64,000 nucleotides of DNA. It comes from Collybiopsis luxurians FD-317 M1. Lineage: Eukaryota; Basidiomycota; Agaricomycetes; Agaricales; Omphalotaceae. The notes under the pieces were generated by a model. The model saw only the letters and a program-made list of their open reading frames with translations, was not told where the DNA came from and ran no database searches. Below are positions 24,983 to 36,339 of the stretch, one piece after another; position 1 is the first letter of the stretch, and every line of letters starts with the position of its first letter. The position numbers were made by a program, and so were the translations under genes. The stretch spans positions 316,113-380,112 of the forward strand of contig KN834751.1 in assembly GCA_000827265.1 (NCBI GenBank), written 5' to 3'.

Positions 24983-27420
24983 ATGCACTCCATTTCTCAA
25001 GTCGATGCCCAAATTATCACAGGTATTCGTCACTGTCTATCGGACACTAGCGATAGAGGTCTTTTAATTGCTTCAAAATGGTTGGCCCTCGTTCTTTTGT
25101 TCAACGCGAAACATTGACAAAAGGCAGACTTCAGGCTATCTGAACTGTTGCTTTCTATCCCCGTGTCTAAACGAAATTTAGCTAAATCCAACGATTTGGA
25201 AAGCTTAATGATTCTTACGGACGATTTTTATGGGCATCCAACATGGCAAAGCAAGGAAGATATTGAAGCCGAAGAACACGATATAGATGTCATCAATGTC
25301 GCGCGGAAATGCATGGAAGCACGTCAGTATCACCGAGCAGGCCATTTTCTACGGGGATGTACCAGTGCAAAGGCGCGCTTTATCGCTATATATTGTCGGT
25401 TTATCGTACGTTACCACATGATCGTTGATTTCGCTATATTACTGATTTGTTAAAGACAAGTGAAAAGAAGGCTCTACATGAATGGCACAAGACCGATAGT
25501 AAGCGTGCAATTGCTTATTTGGGATTTTTCCTTGCTGATGATGGCTTAGATACTCGACATCAACCACCTTTGCCTGTGAACAGCAGTATCCATGATCTCT
25601 TGGAATCCGTGCAAAAATCGAATGATCCCTGGCTTCAATTTCTGTACGCGATTCCTTTGACACTCAACTTCCTTCACTCAAATTCTAACATAGTGAAGCA
25701 CTCTTTCTCCAACGTTTGTCTCGCATACCCGAAGCCTTGAATGTTTTATATAACTCCATCTCGATGTGTCCCTGGAATTGGTCTGCATGGTCTCTACTTG
25801 GACAATGCATCGACTCCTCCGAAGCAGTTTGTAGTACATCCCAGCTTTCTCGCGCCATAACTAATATTGAATCCAGCTTACCGACGCTCTCACCAATATC
25901 GACTTACCTCTTGATCACCCTCTCCCCCAGATGTTTCAGATCAAGATCATGAATGAACTGCATACTGCTACAAAAGTTGAGCTTCAACTGTGTGAACGAC
26001 TCCTCTCGACGGACTTTTTCCCCAACAATCTATGGCTAATGGGTCAGCGAGGAAGGGCGTTGTATGATATTCTCGGTAGGCCCTATCATACTGTGTTCTT
26101 TGAACGGTTTTCTGAGTGTGTGCTAGAGTTTGCTGATGCCCAAAATCAATTTGAGGAAATGTTCAAACTAGCCCCTGACAGGATCGAAGACTTGGACATA
26201 TATTCAAACGTGCTGCATCTTCGCGAAAAGCGTGAACAGCTGACGGCTTTAGCAGAACGCTTCATGCTTAGTGAAAAAAATCGGCCGGAGGTTTGCTGCA
26301 TCGTAGGTAAGATATTCGTTACCTAGTACAAACTATCGAATGATTTTTTTGTCTTTTTAGGAAACCACTATTCCCTTAGAGCTGACCGAGACAAGGCAGT
26401 AAAGTACTTTCGGCGAGCGACTCACTTGGATAGAACATGTCTCACAGCATGGACTCTGATGGGCCTTGAATATCACGAGATGTGCAACTATCCAGCGGCC
26501 ATTGAATCATTCAGGAAAGCTCTGGGTGAGGACAGCTGGCCCTGCGGTCAATGTTTACCTCTGATTTCTCATAAAGATATCAACAAGAAAGATTCGCGGC
26601 CATGGGCGGGACTTGGCGCCGCCTATGATGCAATGGCAATGCCACACTATGCGATCTTCTACTACCAACAAGCAGTGAAACTTAAGTTAGTTTGTCAGAT
26701 ACCTCTTGTGTGGCCACGCTCAAATCTTCAACTCTTCCTGATTTAGACCAAACGAAGCTTCCATGTGGGAAGGCCTTGGAAACTGCTACGAACAAATTTT
26801 CAAGTATGCACCTCTCAATTGCGATACAATGGCTCCTTTCTAATGCTTTTCAGATATTGGGACAGCATGAGCTCGTTTAAGCGCGCAGCAGAGCTTTTGA
26901 GCTCTTCATCGTCTTTGAAGCGAAGAATTGAGGTCAGAGCCAAGATAGCTAGACTTGCAAAGGTTGTCGATGAGCCGGAAGAATCCATCGAGCAGGACAC
27001 CAGAATAATTCAGCTGTGCGATCACGAATGTGAGTGGCCTCATGCATAGTTGTCCACCTCGGGTGCTCAATTCTCGCCTGCCGCACAGTAAGATCCGATC
27101 TTAGAGCAGCTGCGGCCTCTCGCGACCTCGTAGTTGAACAATATCTCACATCCATCTACAACGTGGCTGAGTTCCATGAATCGTGTAATCGAAACCTTAA
27201 GCTCGCATTCGATTATTATTCCTGGTTACTGGCACTGGGAAATTCCAATGCGCCAAGGCTCAAAGCGTCCGTGTTGGAACAGATCAAAAGCAAGGCTCTG
27301 TTAAAGGGATGTCTCTTGACGGATGCAGATTCGCCGCAGTGTGGATATTCTTTAGATTATAAGAAGGGTGGTTGTTACCTGTTGGAATATTTGCAGGAGG
27401 TCGGAGAGATAACTGTGTAA
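24983..27420 (+). CDS. CDC23: Anaphase-promoting complex subunit 8 (CDC23/APC8)
   Basis: A TPR subunit of the APC/C ubiquitin ligase, which drives mitotic exit by tagging securin and cyclins. Exon 1 starts MHSISQVDAQIITGIRHCL and a 54-nt intron joins ASKW to LSELLLSIPVSKRN. The block AEEHDIDVINVARKCMEARQ is followed by TPRs, including LWLMGQRGRALYDIL, PDRIEDLDIYSNVLHLRE, LVGNHYSLRADRDKAVKYF-like sequence after an intron, TCLTAWTLMGLEYHEM and DSRPWAGLGAAYDAM. These are hallmark Cdc23 segments (the DxYSNxLF-like and KDxRxWxGLGQ-like motifs). The end reads LLEYLQEVGEITV. The frame is open across all introns placed. Length, about 620 residues, fits the family. Confidence 0.9.
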
Positions 27421-27524
27421 TTTTATGGGTTATAATTTATGTTGGCGCACCAAAAGCCTACACACATATCTTATCTTATCTGAAAGATGTTAAGGTCTGA
27501 TCACATGTTGCCGCAGCTTCTTTC

Positions 27525-29324
27525 ATGGTTCAGTTCACTCGTCAGGAGCTTTGTACGCGTATACTGGACGGTCAGCATATCGTTATTTACAACAGGAATG
27601 TCCTTCGTATTCCTGTATCCTGGCTCGACATTCATCCAGGCGGCTCTCTTGCACTGCTCCACTTCGTGGGCAGGGATGCTACTCCAGAAATTGATGCCTT
27701 TCATAACGACCAAGCACTTGAGCTGGTTAGCAAGTATTCCATTGGAACGTTGGCTGAACCAGGTCCCTGGGAACCTCTCCTTCCCCCGATAGCTGCTGGA
27801 TGGGCACGTCAGGGCGAGAAATGGTACAGCGAGGCAGCTACATGGAATGATTCTAATCAAATCTATCTCGTTGCGAATGATTCTCCGGCTTTGCAGAAAT
27901 CTGGCCCAAATATCGAAACCCTCACTCCTCCGCCTTCTGGTCTCTCTCTCCAAGTTCAAGAGCAGCATGCAGCTGCTTACAAACTGTTGCACAAGCGTAT
28001 AACGGATGCAGGGCTTTACCAGACCCCATACCTCACTGGTTATGGGCCAGAATTTCTGCGATATATCTCCCTTGGATTCATCTCAGTGTATGCGTTCAAA
28101 CATAACTGGCTTTTGACCAGCGCATTTGCTCTCGGTCTTCTGTGGCATCAACTCATGTTCTTCGTCCACGACCTCGGCCATATGGGTGTGACCGGGAGCT
28201 GGAACCTAGACCGAATCATCTCAATTGCCATTGCCGACTTTATTGGAGGTTTAAGTATCGGCTGGTGGGTTGATGTAAGTCATGGTTTTTCTCTATCTTT
28301 TGACAGACTTCTGACAGACGAGTTTAGAATCATAACGTTCATCATTGTGCGCCCAATTGTATCTTTTGAGTTCCCAGCTAATCTTTTTATCCTGCAGTGG
28401 TCACTAATCATCCATCTCAGTACGTCTCCTCTTGATTTCGAAGCATTTCTTTTGTAACTTTTTTCTAGTGATCCCGACACTGAGTATCTCCCCTTTTTCG
28501 CCATTACACCGAGATTCTTTTCTAGTATTTATTCCTCCTACTACAAGAGAGTTTTCGAATTTGACTTCGCCTCCAAAATCATGATATCTATTCAACACAG
28601 ACTATTCTATGTGATCATGGCTTTCGCGCGATTCAATCTCTACCGCCTGTCATATACGTCGATGTTTTTCAAAATTTTCGAAAAACGCCGCGCTCGAGGG
28701 GGCCGATGGGCTGTCTGTTTGGAATTTATCGGCGTCGCCTTTTTCTGGTATTGGTTCGGTTTCATTGTCCTGAGAGGATGCGGATCTTGGCAAAAGGCGT
28801 TGGCTTATTTGCTGGTGAGCCATATCACGACAAGTCCTATACATGTTCAGGTAGGGTCGTTCTACTTTTCCGGAAAGTCCTGCTCATAATTTTGCAAGAT
28901 CGTTCTATCGCATTTTGGAATGTCTACAGCAGATTTAGGGCCGGTAGAATCCTTCCCCGATCGACAACTGCGCACTACGATGGATGTGATATGCCCTGAA
29001 CAGTGGGAATTCATTCACGGTGGATTGCATTTGCAAGTTACGCACCATCTTTTCCCTCGGCTTCCTCGACATAATTTGCGACAAGCCAGTTTGATGGTCA
29101 AAGAGTTTGCAAAAGAAGAAGGGTTGACTTATGTTGAGTACGGATTCGTGACAGCAAACGAAGAAGTGATCGGCGTGTTACGGGAGGTTGCTGGTCTTGT
29201 CAGCTCCCTTGGCCAGCAGGTAAAAATTGTCGCACAAGTTGCTAGCTCGGAGGTCAAGGAGGCTGTTGATAAAAAGACTGCCAAGCAAGAGATGGTGTTT
29301 GCTCAAAGCAGGGTAGCTTCATAA
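27525..29324 (+). CDS. Sphingolipid delta-8 desaturase (cytochrome b5 fusion)
   Basis: Residues 1-80 form a cytochrome b5 domain with the haem motif HPGG (WLDIHPGGSLALLHF). A membrane desaturase domain follows with three histidine boxes: HDLGH, then HNVHH, and QVTHH. In the last box Gln replaces the first His, as in front-end desaturases. This pattern marks the delta-8 sphingolipid long-chain-base desaturases of filamentous fungi, ER enzymes that act on the ceramide backbone of glucosylceramides. The second box is split over two microexons, 28328-28346 (19 nt) and 28398-28419 (22 nt), which restore NHNVHHLVTNHPSHD when joined. A further intron leads to IVLSHFGMSTADLG. The gene ends VFAQSRVAS. 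Introns are otherwise few. Only about 100 bp separates it from the APC8 stop. Confidence 0.9.
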
Positions 29325-29645
29325 CAGGTTTACGAGCGGAGGGGTTCGATTACATATTGTACCGTCCCATTTGTCCTGTAGAATCTCTGCCAGCCCAATT
29401 GGCGCTTATATCCTAGACCTTACTCTACCAATTGGATCACTTTAGATTTTCTACTTGTGTGAGATGTCTTGTCGCCGAGGCCGAGGCCGAGTGGTCCGTG
29501 AATGAAGCGTATATTTCCTGTACAAATTATTTAGTCATACTAGCTATTGTATACGCTAGATCTTCGGCATGCGAAAACAAGAGCTGGCGTGTTCAAGGAG
29601 AGGGAATGCCAATAAACCAGCCACCAAATTGAGAACTATTCGCAA

Positions 29646-30439
29646 CTAAAATTCTCCTCGAACTTCTATTCCAGCGTCTAGAAATGTACTTCTCAACGCG
29701 TTAGCATTATGCAAGGCATGTAAGTCGTCGGATCCGCCCAATGAGTTTCCCCTGAGAAGCACATTGGGGAATGTAGACCGCCGAGTTAGCCTTGTCAAGA
29801 TCGCCTTAAGCTGAGCAGCGTCCTCTAGGAAACAATGTCAGAGTTCAATTGAGAAACAAAGCATCAGTAACGTACGTCTTAAATCTACCTCGATAATCTT
29901 GGGAGGCGGAGAAAGCTTGTATGTCTCTAGAAGCTGTTTGGTCTTTCGAGAATATCTGTAGCAAGAAGTATGGTAGCGTAGATGTGAGCACGGATATAGA
30001 GCAGAACGTACGGACACCAGGTCTAGAAAGATCAATTATAAGTTATGAACTCATCCCAATCGTTTTCGCAACACACCTTGCTAAAGACCACGACAGGGTA
30101 TTCTTCATTCAACCGCCAGAGTTCCTCCTCCCACTTCATTCCTCTCTTGGCAGCGTACACGTTCATATCCACTGGCTGAGTGACATCGAGGGATTCAGCA
30201 GTCAATATGAGTTCACTTCTTTCGCTGTCGCGGGTGACGAGAGAGATTAAGCCGTAAATCTCGTCCACTGAATTTTGCTTGGAAGTTAGACGGAAAGTGC
30301 TTCGGATAAAGTTGCTGGTTTCTTTAGATCCAATAAAGAGATAGATACAGATGAAAGTAAAGGCCAGAAACGAGAAAAATAGACGACTACGCCGTATGGG
30401 TGTATTTCCGGTCAACTGAGCCATGGTAGAAGATGACAA
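29646..30439 (-). CDS. Membrane-anchored monothiol glutaredoxin (yeast Grx6/Grx7 type)
   Basis: The N-terminus has a single hydrophobic anchor after a basic stretch (RRSRLFFSFLAFTFICIYLFI), predicting a type II protein of the ER/Golgi lumen. A linker leads to the thioredoxin fold: EEYPVVVFSK, then TWCPYSRKTKQLLETYK, PPPKIIEVDLR, the TFPNVLLRG substrate-binding loop and GGSDDLHALH. The active site is CPYS, as in yeast Grx7. The bases for T-W-C-P come from an exon of only 11 nt (30012-30022); its 3' splice completes Pro and adds Tyr-Ser. The start may be 30439 or 30424. It is divergent from GCP2. In yeast such enzymes respond to oxidative stress and Golgi redox; that role here is inference. Confidence 0.88.
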
Positions 30440-30635
30440 GTCCTACCGACATTTGAGCGCCCACTCTAATACTTGCCTCAAAGTCACTTCAAACGTTGAC
30501 TAGAGTGCTTTTAGGCCCTTACATCTACTGTATCGCTCGACACTATAGTAAATACCCCCGTCATTGTCAAGGCCATGAGTCACACTCCGCGAAGCTGCAG
30601 CCCTCATTGCATCACGTGTTCATCAACGGGCATCC
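30440..30635. promoter_or_regulatory. Divergent promoter region glutaredoxin / GCP2
   Basis: A short 196-bp spacer between two divergent start codons. No TATA box is evident. A CACGTG sits near 30614-30619 on the GCP2 side. Confidence 0.4.
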
Positions 30636-33600
30636 ATGGAACCATACACTCCTCGAACGCAAACTGGAGGACGGAAGAAGAATATCACTCTGTCGAAAAA
30701 GGAATATTCAAAAGTTCGAATGTAGCTTCAAAATTCCAAGATTTATGTTGATTTCATACAGATCACAGGCACTATCGCTTCAGTACGCCGCCATCGTCTT
30801 CAACAGGATGATATCGATGAGCAAGTGAACGGACACACACATTCGTCGCACAGGCGTAGCAGTGAGGTTCATATCCTCAGACTCCTTCATGTTTTCCTAA
30901 ACCTAGTACCTATCTAGCAAGAGATTGGGATGAACCCTCTTTCATCGCCGAAACGTCCTTTGTCAAAGCACCCTTGAATTCTCGCGTCAGTTTGGGAAAT
31001 GCTATGCCAAATAACAAAGGAAAAGCAAGACAAGAAACGTTGGATCATATTCCAATCGACATCCAAGAAGCTATCATATTGGAGGATTTATTATACGTAC
31101 TAATGGTGCGCGGTCCCCATAGTCCAAGTTTATATGCCTTCACCACCGTTACAGGGTATCGAAGGGGACTATATTCGGTTTCATACCGATTACTCGCAGG
31201 AGGAAGACGATCCCATCCAAGGTGTGCGATTCATGGTGGAGCCCTCCTTAGGTACGTCGTGGTGGTTTACCAGAAAGAAGACACCTTGAATTCACGAAAT
31301 TTCAGATTCTTCATTGCGGGATCTAGTGGAGCGCATATTACCTCTGGGCACGTATTACACTGCAATATCAGCTTTTATCGAGCTTCGTAGTCATTTGGAC
31401 TTTGGCCTTGTTAATCATGCACTGTGTGCCGCGATACGCGATATGCTCAAGGTGCGACAGGACAGGACTTTTCTATACTCCAAACACGATCTGACCTCAC
31501 TCTAGGACTATCAAACCCTTCTGTCCCAATTGGAACATTCATTCAACTCCTCCTCCCAATTCACGCTCCAGAAGTTGTGGTTCTACGTCCACCCCACTGT
31601 TCATACCCTTTCCTTAATATACAACCTCACACTCGAACTCGGAACAGCCGACGACCCATCAGCAGAACTCTCATCTGACAGCCCAAGCATTTCAGATGCG
31701 GAAGAAGAGGCCCGGAACGAAGCACTGGGTATAGGAACCGCAAAATTAAAGTCAGTTCTATCCGAGAATGGACTTTCAAGTAGTGGCATAGCTGTCAAGG
31801 GCGGCGAAGTACTGTCCATTATTTACGAGCGAATGCAGAACATGTCAGGTGATCCTACAGCCAGCATGCTGTATGGTACTTTACTACGTGAAGCCGGAAC
31901 TCCCTACGTTGCCATGCTCAAGGAATGGGTAATGACGGGACGATTGGTGGATCCATACGAAGAGTTTATGGTGAAGGAGAGTAAGTTTATCAATCGCGGT
32001 ATCCTGGAGATGGATTACACCGATGAGTACTGGGAACGGAGATATACGGTACGTTCATGGACTCCCTGGGGGTAATTTCTACGCTCAATGAGAACCCAGC
32101 TTCGCGACGGCTCTACACTATCTGGAAACAAAGCGCATAAGGCTGGAATTCCATCGCCTCGGTCACCTGGCGGTCGATTACCGGGTGGAGCATGTATACC
32201 GCCTCTGCTGGAGAATTGGAAGCACAAAATCTTACTAGCAGGTAAATATCTGAATGTGATCCGAGAATGTGGAATCGAGATCAGCAGAACCCGTTCAGAC
32301 GACGAAAAGTTCTCGATGAATGACGAAAAGTGCGTCTCAACAACATGCTACGGAGAGTCCCGATCTAACATTCCAAAGATTCTATACCTTCCTTGAGGAG
32401 ACATATACTCACGCAAATCAAACCCTCCTCCAATTATTGCTCAGAGATCAAGAATTAATTCCTCGCCTGCGGTCGCTTAAGCGATACTTTTTCCTCTCGC
32501 AGTCCTTCTTTCTCACCCATCTCCTTGATCTCTCTCAAAATGAACTCCGGAAATCCACGCGATCTGCCTCCCTTGTCAAATTGCAAAGTCTACTGGAGCT
32601 TACGTTAAATACGGACGTGCAAGGAGAAGACTCTTTGTACCGTGAGGATGTTAAGGTCGTGATGGCAGGGAGCGGGCTGTACGATTGGTTGATGAAGATC
32701 ATCAGCACCGGCGGCATAGGAAGTGAGAGGGCTGGTGAAACTGAAGCGACACATGAGGAGGCGAAGAAGGACAAGGAAGACAAAAAACCATTAATTGGTA
32801 TGCTCTTTTGGATATAGATTTCGGCCTGGGGATTCACTCTTTCTCCCATAGCCTCCGACACTCTAGCTCTCGATTATCACGTAAAGTTCCCTCTTTCCCT
32901 CGTCATCTCTAGGAAAACAATCCTCCGCTATCAACTCATCTTCCGCTTCCTCCTCCACCTTAAACACGTCGAACAGTCTCTTGGCACCATGTGGATTGAG
33001 CAAAAGACCACTCCATGGCGCCAACGCGTACCCAATGCTGCTGAGTCCGAGTTTGAGAAATGGCGACTGAGGGTGTTTCTTCTTCGTGCGCGAATGGTTG
33101 CTTTCGTCCAGCAGATATTATCATTTGTTACTTTCGAAGTTTTAGAGCCAAATTGGCGAGCATTGGAAGTCAAGCTGGACAAGGTCACAACGGTGGATCA
33201 ATTGTTAAGGGATCATCTAGATTTTTTGGATACTTGTCTCAAAGAGTGCATGTTGACTAGTGCGAAGCTACTGAAGGTTAGCCTCGCCTGCTCTTTTTTG
33301 GAGTTTTGTCGTTTCATTTCTCTTCCAGGCTTATAGCAAACTCATCGTCACCTGCGCAACATTCGCCATGTATGCTGCCCCATATACCAAATCTGCAAAT
33401 CAGGTCATATCTGAGACGGAAACGCCTGAGGGGCAACGCAGACGATGGGAGTACCAGACAAAGTTTGAGAAAAATTTTGACCACTGGTATGTTTGCAAGT
33501 CTGCGCACGATCGCTGATATATTGATTTGAATATTTAGGTTCAAAGTGTTCCTCGATTGTGTTCAGTTTTACGCATCCAGCGAAAACGGATCACTACTTC

Positions 33601-33641
33601 CGCTCGTCGTTCGTCTCTCCAGTTTATCGAAAAAGAATTAA
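30636..33641 (+). CDS. SPC97: Gamma-tubulin complex component 2 (GCP2/Spc97/Alp4)
   Basis: A core subunit of the gamma-tubulin small complex that nucleates microtubules at the spindle pole body. Exon 1 reads MEPYTPRTQTGGRKKNITLS. Later exons give QEAIILEDLLYVLMGIEGDY, SSLRDLVERILPLGTYYTAI, QTLLSQLEHSF, LQKLWFYVHPTVHTLSLIY, then the GRIP1 signature blocks ASMLYGTLLREAGTPYVAML and MVKESKFI, WERRYTVR, and IPPLLENWKHKILLAGKYLN. The GRIP2 part has LDYHVKFPLSLVISRKTILR, YQLIFRFLLHLKHVEQSL and KLDKVTTVDQLLRDHLDFLD. The end is VRLSSLSKKN. The N-terminus before residue 60 is less certain because exons are short. Parts of its last exons are copied twice downstream. Confidence 0.92.
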
Positions 33642-33869
33642 TGAAGAATATCTAATTTGTCTATTTCATGTTATCGTGCTACGCTGCTGCTGCTCTGTAT
33701 TAATTGGATTGTTGTTGAAGTTACTTGAAAGTAATACTTTAAACCCGCCTAAACACCGACAACCCAACCGAGCCAGAATGGCCGGAGCGCCCGCGTTTGG
33801 TTTGGCGCTTAATTTCTGAGTATGCCAGATCGATACTACCAGTACGATTAGCAAAACGAGGGCTTCAAT

Positions 33870-34855
33870 ATGTCTTCAAAACCTCAGATAGAATACGTTC
33901 TGTTTGATATGGACGGTGAGTTTTTATCGGGCCTTCATCGACGTGTGGACGCGTTGATACCAGTTCCATGCTGCAGGTCTAATGATTGATTCTGAAAAAA
34001 TCTACACCGATGTCACGAGTAAGCTCCAAGGGGTATTACCTAGAAAATTTACACATTTGCTATCTGCTTAGACGAAATTTTGGCCAAGTACGGCAAGGAA
34101 ATGACTTGGGAAATCAAGGCTGGACTAATGGGCAAACGTGCGCGGTTTCAGCCTTTCTCCACCAGCTCGAGTTCAAACTTTTTGATTCATAGCCGAAAAA
34201 GAAGCTGCATTGCACCTCCTCTCATTTTTCCCTGATATTTCACTTACCATAGAAGACTACCTGATCCAACGCGATGCTCTGCAAGATCTCGCGTGGCCAA
34301 CTGTTCCTCTATTACCAGGTGTAAAAAGGTTGGTTCAGCACCTAAGGAAGCATAACATACCAATCGCTGTGGCCACCGGTAGTCGGAGGAGAAACTACGT
34401 GATGAAAACTGGGCATTTAGGTGATGTTTTTGGATGTTTCGACGGCAAGGTCGTCTGTGGTGATGATCTCAGAGATGGGATGAGGGGCAAGCCGAATCCA
34501 GATATCTTTTTGTTGGCGGCAAAAGAGACGCTAGGCAGGGATGTGGGCCCGCTGAAGGGGGAGAATGAAGTAGGTTCCGAGGTGACGGAGGAGCAGAAAA
34601 AGGAACGAGCAAAAGGGTTAGTCTTTGAAGATGCATTACCCGGTATGCAAGCAGGGAAAAGGGCAGGGATGGCTGGTAAGTGGCTCCCACCGTCTTCGAT
34701 GGACAGGATTCTAAAAATCTTGTCTAGTTGTTTGGGTCCCAGATGCCAACTTGCTGAACGTAGAGTTTTCTGGGGTGGAAAAGCCAGACGGAGTTCTCAA
34801 ATCTATAAATGACTTTATACCAGAAGAGTGGGGACTACCGGCGTATGATTCATAG
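33870..34855 (+). CDS. Pseudouridine-5'-phosphatase-like HAD hydrolase, copy 1
   Basis: A HAD-superfamily phosphatase of about 240 residues in five exons. Motif I is FDMDGLMIDSE with the nucleophile and acid/base Asp pair. The C1 cap helical domain carries EIKAGLMGK. Motif II is AVATGSRRR, the motif III Lys lies in RGKPNPDIFLLAAKE, and motif IV is LVFEDALPGMQAGKRAGM. The end VWVPDANLL and FIPEEWGLPAYDS closely resembles human HDHD1/PUDP, which dephosphorylates pseudouridine 5'-phosphate; the substrate here is inferred from this. The insertion RDVGPLKGENEVGSEVTEE between motifs III and IV is not in the human protein. It is the first of three tandem copies and the one next to the intact GCP2 gene. 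Confidence 0.9.
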
Positions 34856-35353
34856 ACTGCAAAAATCTGTACTCGAACTCGTCCTCGAATTGGATTCGGC
34901 ACTGGTCTGCCTGCTTCCATCCATGGCACCAGCACGTAGCGAATGCTACCGAGTCCAAGTGAGAGTGTTTCCGAAAGATTTTATCGTTCGAGTAAAGCTG
35001 GACAGGGTCACCACTGTTTGGATTTGTCTCAAGGAGCTAACGCAAAGCTGCTGAAGGTCAGCCTCGCTTTCTCTTAATCGTTTCATCTCTCTTCCAGGAT
35101 TATGAAAAACCCATCGTCACCTGTGAAACATTCGCCACGTATGGTGCCCCATATATAAATTAGGTCATATCTCAAATGCTCGAGGGACAGCGCAGATGGT
35201 GGTCTTGAATGTTAACTTGATTGTTGTCCAAGTCACTTAAAATTTGAGGAACCGATGAGAGCAGGAGTGCCCGCGTTTGATTTGGCGCTTGATCTCTTCC
35301 CGAATGCTATATAGATACCACAGTAGTAGACTACGAGCAACGAGGGCCTCAAT
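34856..35353 (+). pseudogene. Decayed copy of GCP2 3' exons (first repeat spacer)
   Basis: This spacer is related to the last exons and 3' flank of GCP2. Matching segments include the block beginning ccatggcrcc (near 34920), a remnant of the coding block for VKLDRVTTV (GCP2: VKLDKVTTV), the splice region gctgaaggtcagcctcgc, and the block coding IVTC-ATFA. The copy has internal deletions relative to GCP2 (about 120 bp missing between the two coding blocks) and frame-breaking changes, so it cannot code for a tubulin-complex protein. The last part, gtgcccgcgtttgatttggc, matches the promoter of copy 1, so it probably serves as the promoter of copy 2. Confidence 0.8.
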
Positions 35354-36339
35354 ATGTCTTCAAAGCCTCAGATAGAATACGTTCTGTTCGATATGGATGG
35401 TGAGTCCTTATCGGGCCTGCATCGACAGGCGGATGCACTGATATCACTTACATGCTGCAGGTCTAATGATTGATTCTGAAAAGATCAACACCGATGCAAC
35501 GAGTAAGCTCCCAAGGTGTATTACTTTGAAATCTATACAACTGTTATTTTCTCAGACGAAATTTTGGCCAAGTACGGCAAGGAAGTGACTTGGGAAATCA
35601 AGGCTGGACTACTGGGCAAGCGTGGGCAGAGTCTCCAGTCTTTCTGCACCAGCTCGAATTGAACTTCTCCATTCGTAGATGAGAAGGAGTCTGCATCGCA
35701 CCTTCTCTCATTCTTCCCTGATATTTCACTTACCGTAGAAGACTACCAGACGCAACTCAATGTTCTTCAAGATCTCGCGTGGCCTGCCGTTCCTCTATTA
35801 CCAGGTGTAAGGAAGTTGGTTCAACACCTAAGAAAGCATAATATCCCAATCGCTGTGGCCACTAGCAGTCGGAGAGGAAAGTATGTGAAGAAAACGGGTC
35901 ATTTAGGTGATGTTTTTGGGTGTTTCGACGAGAAGGTCGTGTGTGGTGATGATCTGAGAGATGGGATGAGGGGCAAGCCGAATCCGGATATCTTTCTGTT
36001 GGCGGCAAAAGAGATGCTGGGGAGGGATGTGGGTCCGCTGAAAGGAGAGAATGAAGAGGGAGTGGAGGTGACGGAGGAGCAAAAGAAGGAGCGAGCAAAA
36101 GGGTTAGTCTTTGAAGATGCATTTTTAGGTATGCAAGCGGGGAAAAGAGCAGGGATGGCTGGTAAGTAGCTCTGAGCTCTTTTTCGTCCTGGACTCTGAA
36201 ATTTTTTCTAGTTGTTTGGGTCCCAGATGCCAACCTGCTGAATGTAGAGTTCTCTGGGGTGGAAATGGCAGATGGCGTTCTCAAATCATTAGATGACTTT
36301 ATACCAGAAGAGTGGGGACTACCAGCATATGATTCATAG
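35354..36339 (+). CDS. Pseudouridine-5'-phosphatase-like HAD hydrolase, copy 2
   Basis: The same five-exon gene as copy 1, with all splice sites kept and the frame open. Motif I FDMDGLMIDSE, motif II AVATSSRRG, the motif III Lys in RGKPNPDIF and motif IV LVFEDAFLGM are intact. Differences from copy 1 are mostly single substitutions, among them ATS for ATG in motif II, YQTQLNVLQDL for YLIQRDALQDL, and DAFLGM for DALPGM. The loss of the motif IV Pro is shared with copy 3, so copies 2 and 3 are closer to each other in this region. Substrate and role as for copy 1 (inference). The gene is flanked on both sides by decayed GCP2 tails. Confidence 0.88.

Noticed and set aside
27525..29324. Delta-12/omega-3 or nitrate-reductase type b5 fusion
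   Set aside because: The third box is QVTHH (front-end desaturase type), and no FAD or molybdenum domain is present.
29341..29450. tRNA-like pieces: ggggttcgatt on the plus strand and ggatccaattggtagag-like sequence on the minus strand
   Set aside because: The A-box-like and B-box-like parts are on opposite strands and no cloverleaf or acceptor stem can be formed.
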